Shown: positions 1-9,518 of the stretch, piece after piece
Numbering within the stretch: position 1 is the first letter of the stretch
How the letters are laid out: each line of letters opens with the position of its first letter
Origin: Lachnospiraceae bacterium
GTDB taxonomy: Bacteria; Bacillota; Clostridia; Lachnospirales; Lachnospiraceae
Direction: 5' to 3'
Assembly: GCA_022791635.1 (NCBI GenBank)
Contig: JAAVZL010000038.1
Location: forward strand, 151,359-215,358
DNA: 64,000 bases
Made by a program: the position numbers and the translations under genes
Notes under the pieces: model-generated
Databases searched by the model: none
What the model was told of the DNA's origin: nothing
The model's input: the letters and a program-made list of their open reading frames with translations, nothing else

Positions 1-1
1 T

Positions 2-91
2 ATCAACAAGGATCAGCTTCTTAGGCTGGCTGCTCCCCTGATGAAGACAGCCTACGGACAGTACCTTACCGACGTGGCCAACGGTCTGTAA
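2..91 (+). CDS. rfbA: Glucose-1-phosphate thymidylyltransferase, C-terminal end (partial)
   Basis: Only the last 29 codons are in the window, open from the left edge to TAA at 89-91. The peptide contains the stretch LAAPLMKTAYGQYL, which resembles the conserved C-terminus of RfbA/RmlA enzymes. These make dTDP-glucose from dTTP and glucose-1-phosphate, the first step of dTDP-L-rhamnose synthesis. The next gene is rfbC of the same pathway, 39 bases downstream, which supports the call. The main domain cannot be examined here. Confidence 0.72.
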   Translation: MNKDQLLRLAAPLMKTAYGQYLTDVANGL

Positions 92-130
92 ATACATTAT
101 CATACATGATCCCAAGGGAGAGAATCACAA

Positions 131-682
131 ATGTCAAAAATAACAGTACAAACCTGCTCCATCGAGGGCCTGAAAATCATAAACCCTTCCGTATTCGGCG
201 ACGAACGGGGCTATTTTATGGAGACCTACAACTACAATGACTTCAAGGAAGCCGGCATTGATATGGAATTCGTCCAGGACAACCAGTCTGCCTCCAAAAA
301 AGGCGTCCTGCGGGGACTCCACTTTCAGATCAATCATCCCCAGGATAAAATCGTCCGCGTGATCAGCGGAGAGGTCTTTGACGTAGCCGTGGATCTCAGG
401 AAAGGATCCCCCACCTACGGTCAGTGGCACGGCATCCTTCTGTCTTCGGAGAATAAAAAGCAGTTCTTCATTCCCAAGAATTTTGCCCATGGTTTTCTGG
501 TTCTGTCCGATTATGCGGAATTTGCCTACAAATGTACGGACTTTTACCATGCAAACGATGAGGGCGGCCTTGCCTGGAACGATCCGGATATCGGAGTGCA
601 GTGGCCCATTCCGGAGGGGATGGAGCTTACCATATCCGAGAAGGATCAGAAGTGGGGCGGCATCAAAGGGCTCAGAGGCTAG
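131..682 (+). CDS. rfbC: dTDP-4-dehydrorhamnose 3,5-epimerase
   Basis: The 183-residue product has the normal length of RfbC/RmlC, a cytoplasmic cupin enzyme that epimerises dTDP-4-keto-6-deoxyglucose at C3 and C5 on the way to dTDP-L-rhamnose. Visible family motifs are DERGYFMETYN near residue 25, GVLRGLHFQ near 58-66 (with the catalytic-base histidine), and the cupin motif IPKNFAHGFLVLS near 115-127. AAGGGAGAG lies upstream of the ATG. It follows rfbA directly, so the two are probably one transcript. rfbB and rfbD are not in this window and may lie to the left. Confidence 0.93.
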   Translation: MSKITVQTCSIEGLKIINPSVFGDERGYFMETYNYNDFKEAGIDMEFVQDNQSASKKGVLRGLHFQINHPQDKIVRVISGEVFDVAVDLRKGSPTYGQWHGILLSSENKKQFFIPKNFAHGFLVLSDYAEFAYKCTDFYHANDEGGLAWNDPDIGVQWPIPEGMELTISEKDQKWGGIKGLRG

Positions 683-700
683 AAAAGAGGAACAAATCCC

Positions 701-1522
701 ATGGAAGAAAGCAAAACTCTTACAGCAGAGGTATTCATAGATACGGGAAAGGACTTTCGTCCGGAGGATTCTCTTAAGGCAGTGTATACCTGCACGCCGG
801 GAGAGACCGTTACCCTGGATTTTGACCTGGGCGTATTTGAGCATACCTGCGGCTTTCGCTTTGATCCCCTCCTGGAGGACAGCAGCATGGTCAAGCTTCT
901 GGAAATAACCCTTACCTACCAGGATGGAGAGCAAAAGACCATAGATTTTGGCCGCATCAAGACAAACAGCGATGTAGACTTTGAGCCCATCTTTGTGTAC
1001 CTGCACAAAGACCCGAAGTTTTTCGTGGACGAGGCCCTTTCCCTGAAGCTTGCAGGGGCAAGGGTCCGCTTTCAGGTTCTGGAGCTGGGAGTGGGAGACA
1101 AGGAATACTGGCAGGAGATCAAAAAACACAGCGTGTCAGAGAAGGAAAAGGAACAGCTTCTAGGTAAGCTTGAGCTGTCCATGAACCAGAACCGAGATCT
1201 GGAGCAGGAAAACAGAAGGCTTAAGATCGAGGAGGCAGACATCTACGCCACCGGTATCTGGAAGCTTCAGCATGACGCGAGAGGGCCTTTGAAGGTGATT
1301 TTCGGCAAGGGCAATCTTCTTGTCTTCCTGGCGGCAGTGTATCTGGCTCTGTGCAGTGAGCTCTTTGTTTTTAACAATGCCTATTATTCCACTCCGCGGC
1401 CCAACGATGAGGTGCTGGTATTTTCCTTCCTGCGCTTTGGGATGGTGTGGCTGGGAGCCTTTGTGCTGATTGCGGTTATCCATGGGCTGATCCAGAAAGG
1501 ATATCGACGTGAGCTTATTTAG
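701..1522 (+). CDS. Unknown membrane protein next to polysaccharide ABC exporter
   Basis: I do not recognise this 273-residue protein. Residues 1-130 look like a soluble beta-rich domain. About 145-185 is charged and Glu/Lys/Gln-rich, likely a coiled coil (LELSMNQNRDLEQENRRLK). The C-terminal part carries two hydrophobic segments, near 203-225 and 243-265. The stop overlaps the start of the ABC permease by 14 bases, so the two are translationally linked. The next GT2 enzyme (3082-5043) also starts with a coiled coil, which suggests, as inference only, that these proteins assemble with the exporter. A role in polymer length control or exporter docking is possible but unproven. Confidence 0.6.
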   Translation: MEESKTLTAEVFIDTGKDFRPEDSLKAVYTCTPGETVTLDFDLGVFEHTCGFRFDPLLEDSSMVKLLEITLTYQDGEQKTIDFGRIKTNSDVDFEPIFVYLHKDPKFFVDEALSLKLAGARVRFQVLELGVGDKEYWQEIKKHSVSEKEKEQLLGKLELSMNQNRDLEQENRRLKIEEADIYATGIWKLQHDARGPLKVIFGKGNLLVFLAAVYLALCSELFVFNNAYYSTPRPNDEVLVFSFLRFGMVWLGAFVLIAVIHGLIQKGYRRELI

Positions 1523-2297
1523 CGTGTTTCTAAAATACAGAAATCTAATCAGTCAGCTGGTGACAAGGGATATTAAAACAAAATACCGGCGTTCCATTCT
1601 GGGGCTTTTGTGGACGGTACTGAATCCGCTGTTGATGATGGCAGTGCTCTCCATTGTGTTTTCCTACTTTTTTTCCAGATACGGAGAGATTGATAATTTC
1701 CCGGTGTACCTCCTCTGCGGACAGCTGATTTTTAACTTTTTTAATGAGTCCACCAGCATTGCCATGGGCTCCATTGTCCACAGCGGGGAGCTGATTAAAA
1801 AGGTTTATGTGCCCAAATATCTGTTTCCGATTTCCAAGGTCATGTCCAGCGGCGTAAACCTGCTGGCCTCCATGATTGCTCTGATTATTGTGATGGTTGT
1901 CACGAGGGCCCGGGTGACGCCCACAGTTCTGCTGGCAGTCTTTCCCCTTCTGTATGTGCTGCTGTTTTCCACAGGGGTGAGCCTGTTTTTGGCGGCGGCG
2001 GCAGTGAGCTTTCGGGATCTGATGCATCTTTACAGCGTCATCACCACGGCCTGGATGTATCTGACGCCGGTGATTTATCCCATGGCGATTCTTGACAATG
2101 CGCCGGCCTGGGTCCGAATGATTGTCAATGCAAATCCCCTGACGGGCTTCATTAAGATCTTCCGCTGTGTAGTTCTGGAGGGCGTGACGGCTCCGGCCAT
2201 TCTCCATGTACAGAGCCTTGCCTGGTGTGCGGTGGCTCTCTTGATTGGCGCGGTGGTATTTAAGGAATCTCAGGACAGCTTTATACTGAAGATATAA
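1509..2297 (+). CDS. ABC-2 type polysaccharide exporter permease (Wzm/TagG family)
   Basis: The 262-residue product is a six-helix-type ABC-2 permease. The N-terminal amphipathic stretch LISQLVTRDIKTKYRRSILGLLW is typical of Wzm/TagG/RfbA-type polysaccharide transport permeases, and hydrophobic segments follow through the protein. With the ATPase at 2333 it should form the exporter that moves undecaprenyl-diphosphate-linked polymer across the membrane. The start is GTG at 1509 inside the preceding gene. Rhamnose genes upstream and glycosyltransferases downstream fit export of a rhamnose-containing wall polymer. Confidence 0.9.
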   Translation: MSLFSVFLKYRNLISQLVTRDIKTKYRRSILGLLWTVLNPLLMMAVLSIVFSYFFSRYGEIDNFPVYLLCGQLIFNFFNESTSIAMGSIVHSGELIKKVYVPKYLFPISKVMSSGVNLLASMIALIIVMVVTRARVTPTVLLAVFPLLYVLLFSTGVSLFLAAAAVSFRDLMHLYSVITTAWMYLTPVIYPMAILDNAPAWVRMIVNANPLTGFIKIFRCVVLEGVTAPAILHVQSLAWCAVALLIGAVVFKESQDSFILKI

Positions 2298-2332
2298 AAA
2301 CGGTTATGATTTAGGAGAGGGATGTACCGAAC

Positions 2333-3079
2333 ATGAAGATAGAGAATGCCATAGAGGTAAAGGATGTGTCCATGTGCTTTAACCTCTCCAGAGAAAAGGT
2401 GGACAGTATCAAGGAATACGTGATCAAGGCTCTGAAACGGCAGCTTTTTTATGAGGAATTTTGGGCCCTGCAGGATGTAAGCTTTGAGGTGCGAAAAGGA
2501 GATTCCGTGGGCCTGGTAGGCATGAACGGCTCCGGCAAGAGCACCATGCTGAAGATCATTGCCGGCGTGCTTCGGCCCACCAGAGGAATTGTGGAGACTA
2601 CAGGAACCATTGCACCCATGATTGAGCTGGGAGCCGGCTTTGACCACGATCTGACGGCCCGGGAGAATATTTTTCTCAACGGCGCCCTCATCGGTTATCC
2701 CAAGGAGATGCTGGAGGAGCGGTTTGAGGATATCATTGCCTTCGCCGGCCTTGAGCGCTTTGTGGATGTGCCCATCAAAAATTTTTCCTCCGGTATGCTG
2801 GCCAGACTGGGCTTCTCCATTGCCACCATTGTGGATGCGGACATCCTGATTGTGGATGAGATTCTGGCTGTAGGGGATTATCAATTCCAGAATAAATGCA
2901 AGAGGCGCATTCGGGAAATGATGGATCGGAATACCACCGTGCTCTTTGTGTCCCACAGCATTGAGCAGGTGAAGGAGATCTGCAACAGGGCCATCTGGAT
3001 CGATCACGGCCATGTGCGGATGATGGGCGAGGCCGAGGAGGTCTGCGATGCCTATGAGGATCCAAGCGAGAAGGAGTAG
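2333..3079 (+). CDS. ABC polysaccharide exporter ATPase (Wzt/TagH family)
   Basis: The 248-residue protein shows Walker A GMNGSGKST (about 62-70), a signature-like NFSSGMLARLGFSIA (about 149-163), Walker B ILIVDEIL (about 170-177) and the switch histidine in FVSHS. The N-terminal ENAIEVKDVSMCFNLSREKV is typical of the Wzt/TagH branch. It ends just after the nucleotide-binding domain, so it lacks the C-terminal carbohydrate-binding domain that many Wzt proteins carry. Paired with the permease at 1509; two bases separate it from the next glycosyltransferase. Confidence 0.92.
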   Translation: MKIENAIEVKDVSMCFNLSREKVDSIKEYVIKALKRQLFYEEFWALQDVSFEVRKGDSVGLVGMNGSGKSTMLKIIAGVLRPTRGIVETTGTIAPMIELGAGFDHDLTARENIFLNGALIGYPKEMLEERFEDIIAFAGLERFVDVPIKNFSSGMLARLGFSIATIVDADILIVDEILAVGDYQFQNKCKRRIREMMDRNTTVLFVSHSIEQVKEICNRAIWIDHGHVRMMGEAEEVCDAYEDPSEKE

Positions 3080-3081
3080 GT

Positions 3082-5043
3082 ATGGATAACCAGGAATTAC
3101 AGAATGACTATAAAAAATTGTATGAGGCTGAGAGGGACAAGACGGAGGTTCTCTTAAGCAAGATCGAGGAGTCCGAGAAGGAGATTGAGGAGCTTCGCTT
3201 TAAGCTTGACCGGATTAAGAACAGCTTTGCCTGGAAGCTGTCCGTTCCTCTGCGCAAGGGGCTTCATTTCTACGAGAAGACCAGAGATCGCCTCATCCGA
3301 TACGGCTCCATTCCGGGGCTTATGCGCAAGGTCCGCAGCAAGCTTCAGGAGCGCAAAAACATGAAGCGCCACGGAACGGCCAGCTTCCCTTCGCCGGAGG
3401 AAGCGAAGCGCCAGCGGGAGACGGTTTTTGAGCGTAAGGTGAAGTTCAGCATCCTGGTGCCTCTTTACAATACGCCGGAGAAGTTCCTGACAGATATGCT
3501 GGATTCCGTCTGTGCACAGACCTACGAGAACTGGGAGCTCTGTCTGGCGGACGGAAGCGATCGGGAGCATGCCTATGTGGGAGACATCTGCAAAACCTAT
3601 GCCGGGAAGGATGCGCGTATCGTCTACCATGTTCTGGATCATAACTACGGAATCTCCGGCAACACCAACGAGTGCTTAAAGCTTGCAAGCGGAGATTATA
3701 TCGGCCTTTTTGACCATGACGATATCCTCCACCCGGCAGCTCTTTTCGAGTATGCAAAGGCCATCAATGAGACGGGAGCGGATTATATTTACTGCGACGA
3801 GATTACCTTTGAGGGCGATAGCATTGATCACATGATTGTGCTGCATTTTAAGCCGGATTTTGCCATTGACAACCTCCGGGGGAATAACTATATTTGTCAT
3901 TTCTCCGCCTTTTCCAGAGAGCTTCTCGATGAGGCGGGGGTATTTCGAAGCGCCTACGACGGGAGCCAGGATCACGATATGATTCTGCGGCTTACCGCAA
4001 AGGCCCGGAAGGTCTGTCATGTGCCCAAGGCCTTGTATTACTGGCGCTCTCACAAGGCCTCGGTGGCTCAGGATATCAATGCCAAGACTTACGCGGTGGA
4101 TGCGGCCAAGCGGGCGGTACATGACCACATCCTGGAGATCTACGGTATGGATGCCAAGGTGGAGAGCACCCGGGCGTTCCCGACGATTTTCCGGATTCGT
4201 TATCCGCTTCCTAAGAAGCCTCTCATTTCCATCGTGATTCCCAACCGGGATCACATGGAGGATTTGTCCCGCTGTGTGGAGTCTATTGTGGCCAAGTCCA
4301 CCTATCCCAACTATGAGATTATCGTGGTGGAAAATAACAGCGACACAAAGGAGATCTTTGACTATTACAAAGCGCTCAAGCACAATGAGCATATCCGCGT
4401 GGTAAGGTACGAGGGAGATTTCAATTATTCCCGCATCAACAACTTTGGTGTCTCCTTTGCCAGAGGAGAGTATGTGCTGCTTCTGAACAACGATATGAAG
4501 GTTATCACCCGGGAATGGATGGAGGAGCTTCTCATGTACGCCCAGCGGCCGGATGTGGCTGCGGTGGGAGGAAAGCTCTACTATGCGGATAATTCCATTC
4601 AGCATGCGGGCATTGTGATTGGGCTTGGGGCTCACCGGGCGGCGGGCCATACCCACTATAAGGACGACAAGATGCATCTGGGCTATATGGGCAGGCTTTG
4701 CTATGCCCAGGACGTGACGGCCGTGACGGGAGCCTGCCTTCTGGTAAGCAAAGAGCAGTATTATCAGGTGGGAGGTCTTGACGAGACCTTCAGTGTGGCC
4801 TTCAACGATGTGGACTTTTGCCTGAAGCTTCGCAGGGCCGGATACCTGAATGTGTTTACGCCTTTTTGCGAGCTCTTCCACTATGAATCCAAGACCAGGG
4901 GCATGGAGGAGGGAGAGAAGCTGAAGCGCTTCCAGAGTGAGGTAGATCTCTTCCGGGAGAAATGGAAAGAAGAACTAGAGGCGGGGGATCCTTATTTTAA
5001 CCCCAATTTTTCTCTGGATTACTCGGATTATACGATTAAATAA
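3082..5043 (+). CDS. Two-domain GT2 family glycosyltransferase
   Basis: The 653-residue protein has an N-terminal coiled coil (about 1-55), a first GT-A domain (about 118-350) with FSILVPLYNTPEKFL and the metal-binding LFDHDDILH, and a second GT-A domain (about 385-620) with ISIVIPNRDHMEDL, YVLLLNNDMKVIT and a C-terminal FNDVDFCLKLR. Tandem GT2 proteins of this type are usually processive or dual-specificity rhamnosyl- or galactosyltransferases extending wall polymers; the acceptor cannot be read from sequence. It starts two bases after the ABC ATPase stop. The first domain is a close paralog of the enzyme at 24319. Confidence 0.9.
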   Translation: MDNQELQNDYKKLYEAERDKTEVLLSKIEESEKEIEELRFKLDRIKNSFAWKLSVPLRKGLHFYEKTRDRLIRYGSIPGLMRKVRSKLQERKNMKRHGTASFPSPEEAKRQRETVFERKVKFSILVPLYNTPEKFLTDMLDSVCAQTYENWELCLADGSDREHAYVGDICKTYAGKDARIVYHVLDHNYGISGNTNECLKLASGDYIGLFDHDDILHPAALFEYAKAINETGADYIYCDEITFEGDSIDHMIVLHFKPDFAIDNLRGNNYICHFSAFSRELLDEAGVFRSAYDGSQDHDMILRLTAKARKVCHVPKALYYWRSHKASVAQDINAKTYAVDAAKRAVHDHILEIYGMDAKVESTRAFPTIFRIRYPLPKKPLISIVIPNRDHMEDLSRCVESIVAKSTYPNYEIIVVENNSDTKEIFDYYKALKHNEHIRVVRYEGDFNYSRINNFGVSFARGEYVLLLNNDMKVITREWMEELLMYAQRPDVAAVGGKLYYADNSIQHAGIVIGLGAHRAAGHTHYKDDKMHLGYMGRLCYAQDVTAVTGACLLVSKEQYYQVGGLDETFSVAFNDVDFCLKLRRAGYLNVFTPFCELFHYESKTRGMEEGEKLKRFQSEVDLFREKWKEELEAGDPYFNPNFSLDYSDYTIK

Positions 5044-5068
5044 CAACGTCTCTTAGGAGGCAAATAGG

Positions 5069-6835
5069 ATGACAGGCAGAAAATACGGAATCATAGAAAA
5101 AATCATAGCGGCTGCTGCGGCGTTTCTGGCCGTAGCAGGTTTCCACCTGTTGTATGGAATACGAGGGGAGAGTACGATGTTCTCCAACAGTGTTCTTTGT
5201 ATGGCTGCCTTTGGAGCTTTTTTGCTGGTGTGTCTTCATGTTCTGGAAAAAAGCCCGGACAGACGTACCCTGATTTTTGCCCTTATCGGAGGCTTTCTGG
5301 CAGCAGCAATGACGGCCATGGGCTGTTCCCTGCATTACACCGATACCATTTGGCATGGAAGGGTGTTTCTTGCCATGGTGTGTCTTACGCCCTTTTTTGG
5401 CTGCTGTGTGGGGACGGGCCTCCTTTTGCTTTGGGAGGGCGGCGCCTCTTTCTGGAAAAGTAAGCGGCCGGGGAAGCGTTGGTTCTTTCTTTGCTGGCTG
5501 TTTCTGCTTCTTTGCTGGGTGCCGGTGCTTCTGGCCTCTTGGCCCGGAATCTTTTCTTACGACTGCGGCTGGCAGCTTGTAAGCTTTGTGGACGGCACGG
5601 TGACCGGGCATCATCCCATTCTTCATACCTTTTTGCTTGGAATCTGCAGGCAGGCGGGAAGAAGCCTTTTTGGAAGCAATCAGGCGGGGGCGGCGATTTA
5701 CTCCCTGCTTCAAATGGGACTTTTGTCTTCCATGTACGCCTATGTCTGCTGGTATCTCAAGAAGCGGCAGGCGCCGGGATGGCTTCAGATAGGAACGTTT
5801 GTCTTTTTCGGCATTCATCCGGTGAACGGCATGATGGCGCTGTGCGCCACCAAGGATTCTCTGTTTACCGGCGTATTTGCCGTATTTTTGGTACAGCTTT
5901 TTGAGATGGCCGAGGAGCGGGAGGCGTTTTTCTCTTCTCTGTTTCGCCAGATTGCCTTTTGTGTCACCATATTTTTCTTATTTGCCCTTCGAAACAACGG
6001 ATTTCATACCTTTTTGCTGTGTATCCCTTTTCTTTTGTGGGCCTTTTGGGAATACTGGAAGCGAATGGGACTCTTAATCCTCATTTGTCTGAGCCTGTAT
6101 GCTCTGTATACGGGGCCTGTCTATGGGCTTCTCGGTGTGGAAAAGGGAGATCCCAGAGAGATGTGCAGTGTGCTGATGCAGTCTGCGGCCCGGGTGTACA
6201 ACCTGGATCCGGAGGGACTCACAGAGGAAGAGCGGGAGGCCTTTCTCTCCATCATTGAGGAGGAAGGGATGCAGTCCTATCTCTCATGGTTTGCGGATCC
6301 GGTGAAGGCCTATTTTAACGGAAAGAAGTTCCGCCAGGATCCGGGGCCCTTTTTAAAGGCGTGGCTCTCGGCAGGAATGCGCCATAAGAGGATTTATATA
6401 GACTCCTTTTTGGCCAATACCTTTGGGTATTGGTATCCGGGAAATTCCATTCCGGATACGGAAAGGGGAAGGGACTATTTTGAGTATACCTCCAAGGAAT
6501 TCCGGGAAGACGTGGATGTGGTGATGGAATCAAAGCTTCCGGCCCTGTCGGCTTTTTACGAAAGTCTTGGAAATGAGTCCTCCTTCCAGAGAGTGCCGGT
6601 TGTGGCGGCCACCTTTAATTTGGGAACTTACACCTGGCTCATGCTGTTTGCTCTGCTTTTGCTTCTTTACCGACTGCAGTACAGAGAGCTTGTGCTGCTT
6701 ACGCCTTTATTGATGTACTACCTGACAACGCTTCTGGGGCCGGTGGTAAAGATGCGGTATCACTACCCGCTCATTGCCTGTGCACCCTTACTGATTTTTC
6801 TCATTTGGAGGAGGGATAGAGAGTGGATAAAATAG
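5069..6835 (+). CDS. Polytopic membrane protein, DUF6020-like
   Basis: The 588-residue protein has many hydrophobic segments, an N-terminal one at about 12-30 and others through to the C-terminus, with a long polar insert at about 350-490. The stretch SWPGIFSYDCGWQ followed by HHPILHTFLLG resembles the DUF6020 membrane family, which I recall as occurring in Gram-positive cell-wall polysaccharide loci. I assign this from memory of the pattern, not a search. The Tyr-Asp pair in an outer loop would fit a GT-C-like polyprenyl-phosphate-sugar transferase. The next GT2 gene starts 13 bases before its stop. Confidence 0.7.
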   Translation: MTGRKYGIIEKIIAAAAAFLAVAGFHLLYGIRGESTMFSNSVLCMAAFGAFLLVCLHVLEKSPDRRTLIFALIGGFLAAAMTAMGCSLHYTDTIWHGRVFLAMVCLTPFFGCCVGTGLLLLWEGGASFWKSKRPGKRWFFLCWLFLLLCWVPVLLASWPGIFSYDCGWQLVSFVDGTVTGHHPILHTFLLGICRQAGRSLFGSNQAGAAIYSLLQMGLLSSMYAYVCWYLKKRQAPGWLQIGTFVFFGIHPVNGMMALCATKDSLFTGVFAVFLVQLFEMAEEREAFFSSLFRQIAFCVTIFFLFALRNNGFHTFLLCIPFLLWAFWEYWKRMGLLILICLSLYALYTGPVYGLLGVEKGDPREMCSVLMQSAARVYNLDPEGLTEEEREAFLSIIEEEGMQSYLSWFADPVKAYFNGKKFRQDPGPFLKAWLSAGMRHKRIYIDSFLANTFGYWYPGNSIPDTERGRDYFEYTSKEFREDVDVVMESKLPALSAFYESLGNESSFQRVPVVAATFNLGTYTWLMLFALLLLLYRLQYRELVLLTPLLMYYLTTLLGPVVKMRYHYPLIACAPLLIFLIWRRDREWIK

Positions 6836-7782
6836 CGGTACTGATTCCCTGCTATAATGAAAGCAAAACTGTAAAAAAGGTGGTGGAGGATTTCCGCCGG
6901 GAGCTTCCCGAAGCGGTGATTTATGTGTATGACAACAATTCCACCGACGGTACGGATGAGCTTGCCCGGGAGGCGGGAGCCATCGTGCGCTATGAGCGCC
7001 GCCAGGGGAAGGGAAGCGTGATCCGCCGGATGTTTCGGGAGGTGGATGCCAGGGTTTATGTGATGGTGGACGGAGACGACACTTATCCTGCCGAGGCGGC
7101 GCCGGAGATGGTGCGGCGGGTTCTTAAGGAGCAGGCGGATATGGTGGTGGGAGACCGGCTTTCTTCTACTTATTACACGGAAAATAAGCGTCCCTTTCAT
7201 AATTTCGGAAATTCTTTTGTGAAGAATTGCATCAACCGCTTTTTTGATACGAATATTCAGGATATTATGACAGGCTACCGGGCCTTCAGCTACCCCTTTG
7301 TGAAGACCTTTCCCGTGCTCTCTCGGGGCTTTGACATTGAGACGGAGATGAGCATCCATGCGGCGGATAAGCACCTGCAGGTGGACAATGTGGTGGTGGA
7401 GTACCGGGACCGTCCGGAGGGCAGCGTCTCCAAGCTGAACACCTATTCCGACGGCTTTCGGGTGCTGTTTCGGATTTTAAATTTGTACAAGAATTACAAG
7501 CCCTTCAGCTTTTTTTCCATGCTGTCGGCGGTGCTGTCCGTCTTAGGGATGGGCTTTTTGATCCCTGTGATTGTAGAGTATGTGGAGACGGGGCTGGTGC
7601 CCAAGTTCCCTACGCTGATTGTGTGCTGCTTTGTGCTGGTGGCGGCCTTGCAGTCCTTCTTTGCAGGGCTGGTGCTCCAGAGTATGGAGCAGAAGAATAA
7701 GCAGGACTTTGAGATGCAGCTTCTGCAAGTGCGGAATGTCTATGAGAAGCTCATGCGAAAAGAGAGAGAGGCCAGGCGATGA
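6823..7782 (+). CDS. GT2 glycosyltransferase, DPM1/polyprenyl-phosphate type with membrane tail
   Basis: The 319-residue protein begins IAVLIPCYNESKTVKKVV, has the DxD-type motif MVDGDDTYPAE (about 84-94) and DIMTGYRAFSYPF (about 147-159), then two hydrophobic segments (about 228-250 and 262-285). This layout is typical of glycosyltransferases that load a sugar onto polyprenyl phosphate at the inner leaflet. It starts with GTG inside the previous gene, with GGAGGAGGG upstream, and overlaps the next gene by ATGA. Its lipid-linked sugar is a plausible donor for the neighbouring polytopic proteins. Confidence 0.88.
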   Translation: MDKIAVLIPCYNESKTVKKVVEDFRRELPEAVIYVYDNNSTDGTDELAREAGAIVRYERRQGKGSVIRRMFREVDARVYVMVDGDDTYPAEAAPEMVRRVLKEQADMVVGDRLSSTYYTENKRPFHNFGNSFVKNCINRFFDTNIQDIMTGYRAFSYPFVKTFPVLSRGFDIETEMSIHAADKHLQVDNVVVEYRDRPEGSVSKLNTYSDGFRVLFRILNLYKNYKPFSFFSMLSAVLSVLGMGFLIPVIVEYVETGLVPKFPTLIVCCFVLVAALQSFFAGLVLQSMEQKNKQDFEMQLLQVRNVYEKLMRKEREARR

Positions 7783-9512
7783 AGGGGGATGGACAGAGGA
7801 TTGGCCTGGGAGCGGCGGCAGCCCTCGGGCTCTCCTTTCTCACAGGCTTTGTGATCTATCATACCCTGGGCTTTACCTATGGGATTGCGGATGATATTAT
7901 TATGCGGGATATTGCGTCAGGGGCTTTTACGGGAACACCGGATGGGCACCTGATGTTTGTTCGCTATACACTTGGGTTTCTGATTAGCAGGCTGTATCTT
8001 ATGAACCAGAGTGTAGATTGGTATGGATTTGTAATTGAGGGAACGCTGTTTCTTGGGCTGGCCGGGGTTTTGTACCGGGGCTTTACGTCCAGGAAAAGCT
8101 TAAGGTGGAAAGGGCTCTATGGAGCCTTTGTGCTGTGCTTGTTTGGGATTGTCGTACTGCACCATGCGGCAAGGTTTGAGTGGACCGTAAGTGCCGCCGT
8201 TGCAGGCGCCGGGGCGCTGTATCTGTATCTCACATCCGCGGAGGATAGGGGCATTTTAAAGCTTGCGGACGACATATGGATCTGGTTTTTGCTGGTCCTT
8301 ACCTACTGTGTGAGGAAGGACGTGTTTTTTATGGTCATTCCGGGCCTTGGCATTGCTTTTTTGTGGCGTTTTTTCAGAAAAAAGGGGAAGAGGCTTCGGT
8401 TTTTCTTCAAAGAGCTGATTCTTCCCGCAGCCGTATTTTTCTGTGTGGGCATGGTGATGCTGACGGAGAGCCGGGCCTATGAGGGGAAAGCCTGGGAGGA
8501 GTTTCAGCGTTTTCAAGAGCTGCGCTCCCAGGTCTATGATTATTCGGATGTCATTGTCTATGACTCAAATCCGGCTTTTTTTGATGAGCTGGGGCTGGAC
8601 GAGCACGATATACGGAACCTGCGCCACTATGCCTTGTATCTTGTGGAGGATATGGATACGGAGCTGATGCAGTGGATAAGCTGGGAACGCAGGATGGATA
8701 AGATAGGAGGCAAAAGCCGCGGCGAGCTTTTGTGGGAAGGAATCTGTCTGACTGCCAGAGAAATGGGGAATCCCAAATGCCTCTGGGTCAGTATTCCGCT
8801 GCTTTTCTTCCTGACAGGCGTTTTTTGGCAGGCATTTCAGGGACAGAAAAGGATTTTACTTCCGCTTCTGCTTTTTCTGGGGGCCGAAGGCGCCATGTGT
8901 CTGGCATTGGGAATCCGCGGGAGGCTTCCGGAGCGGGTGGCTTACTCCATGTATTTTGTGATGCTGCTGGGAGTAGGCGGCGTTTTTTATCGGCTCCTTT
9001 TCGGGGAGGAGGGTAAGAGCGGGAGACAAAAGCTCCTGCAAAAGAAGGCTTTCGTTACGGCCATAGCGGTACTTTGTGTGGCAGGAGCCGGGATCCAATG
9101 TGTCAGGGCCGGCAGAGCATTTAACGGGGAACCGGGGGATTATCAGCTTTTTAAGGATGCCTGTAAAGATGACACGGATCGCATCTATTTTATTGAAACG
9201 CTTATGGCAGAGCCTTTGGGCGGAGCCGTGGTAACGACCCACGGAGATTTTCGCCTGAACCGCTGCCTGACTCTGGGGGACTGGTACAGCTTTTCCCCTC
9301 TGGATGAGGAACGCTTCCGGGCATACGGAATTGAGAATGTGGAGGAAGCAATTTTACAGGATCCGCGGGTTTATCTGGTGGTAAGGGACATTGAGGACCC
9401 CATGTTCTATGGCTCCTATTTTCCGCACAAATATCCGGGGGCAGAGCTTATCTGCCGGGAGGAGAAGGTAGTAAATGGAAGAAGCTATTATTTGTATCAG
9501 GTACAGAGGTGA
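7779..9512 (+). CDS. Polytopic membrane protein, tandem paralog 1 (GT-C-like)
   Basis: The 577-residue protein has about ten or more hydrophobic segments and a C-terminal soluble region of about 130 residues. The first outer loop carries GIADDIIMRDIASGAFTG followed by PDGHLMF. The next gene has the same order of motifs (DINDDVAMRNVAAG, PDAHLIF), and both share WYGLV/WYGFV and a C-terminal FSPL stretch, so the two are clear tandem paralogs. An acidic pair in the first outer loop is what GT-C sugar transferases use, but I have no family name; function is inference. ATGA overlap with the GT2 gene upstream. Confidence 0.72.
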   Translation: MKGDGQRIGLGAAAALGLSFLTGFVIYHTLGFTYGIADDIIMRDIASGAFTGTPDGHLMFVRYTLGFLISRLYLMNQSVDWYGFVIEGTLFLGLAGVLYRGFTSRKSLRWKGLYGAFVLCLFGIVVLHHAARFEWTVSAAVAGAGALYLYLTSAEDRGILKLADDIWIWFLLVLTYCVRKDVFFMVIPGLGIAFLWRFFRKKGKRLRFFFKELILPAAVFFCVGMVMLTESRAYEGKAWEEFQRFQELRSQVYDYSDVIVYDSNPAFFDELGLDEHDIRNLRHYALYLVEDMDTELMQWISWERRMDKIGGKSRGELLWEGICLTAREMGNPKCLWVSIPLLFFLTGVFWQAFQGQKRILLPLLLFLGAEGAMCLALGIRGRLPERVAYSMYFVMLLGVGGVFYRLLFGEEGKSGRQKLLQKKAFVTAIAVLCVAGAGIQCVRAGRAFNGEPGDYQLFKDACKDDTDRIYFIETLMAEPLGGAVVTTHGDFRLNRCLTLGDWYSFSPLDEERFRAYGIENVEEAILQDPRVYLVVRDIEDPMFYGSYFPHKYPGAELICREEKVVNGRSYYLYQVQR

Positions 9513-9518
9513 GAGGCA

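Noticed and set aside
3676..4881. Long minus-strand open frame (401 codons) opposite the two-domain GT2 gene
   Set aside because: It lies wholly antisense to a gene with clear domains, its product shows no recognisable motif and is rich in His/Arg/Leu as expected for a shadow frame.
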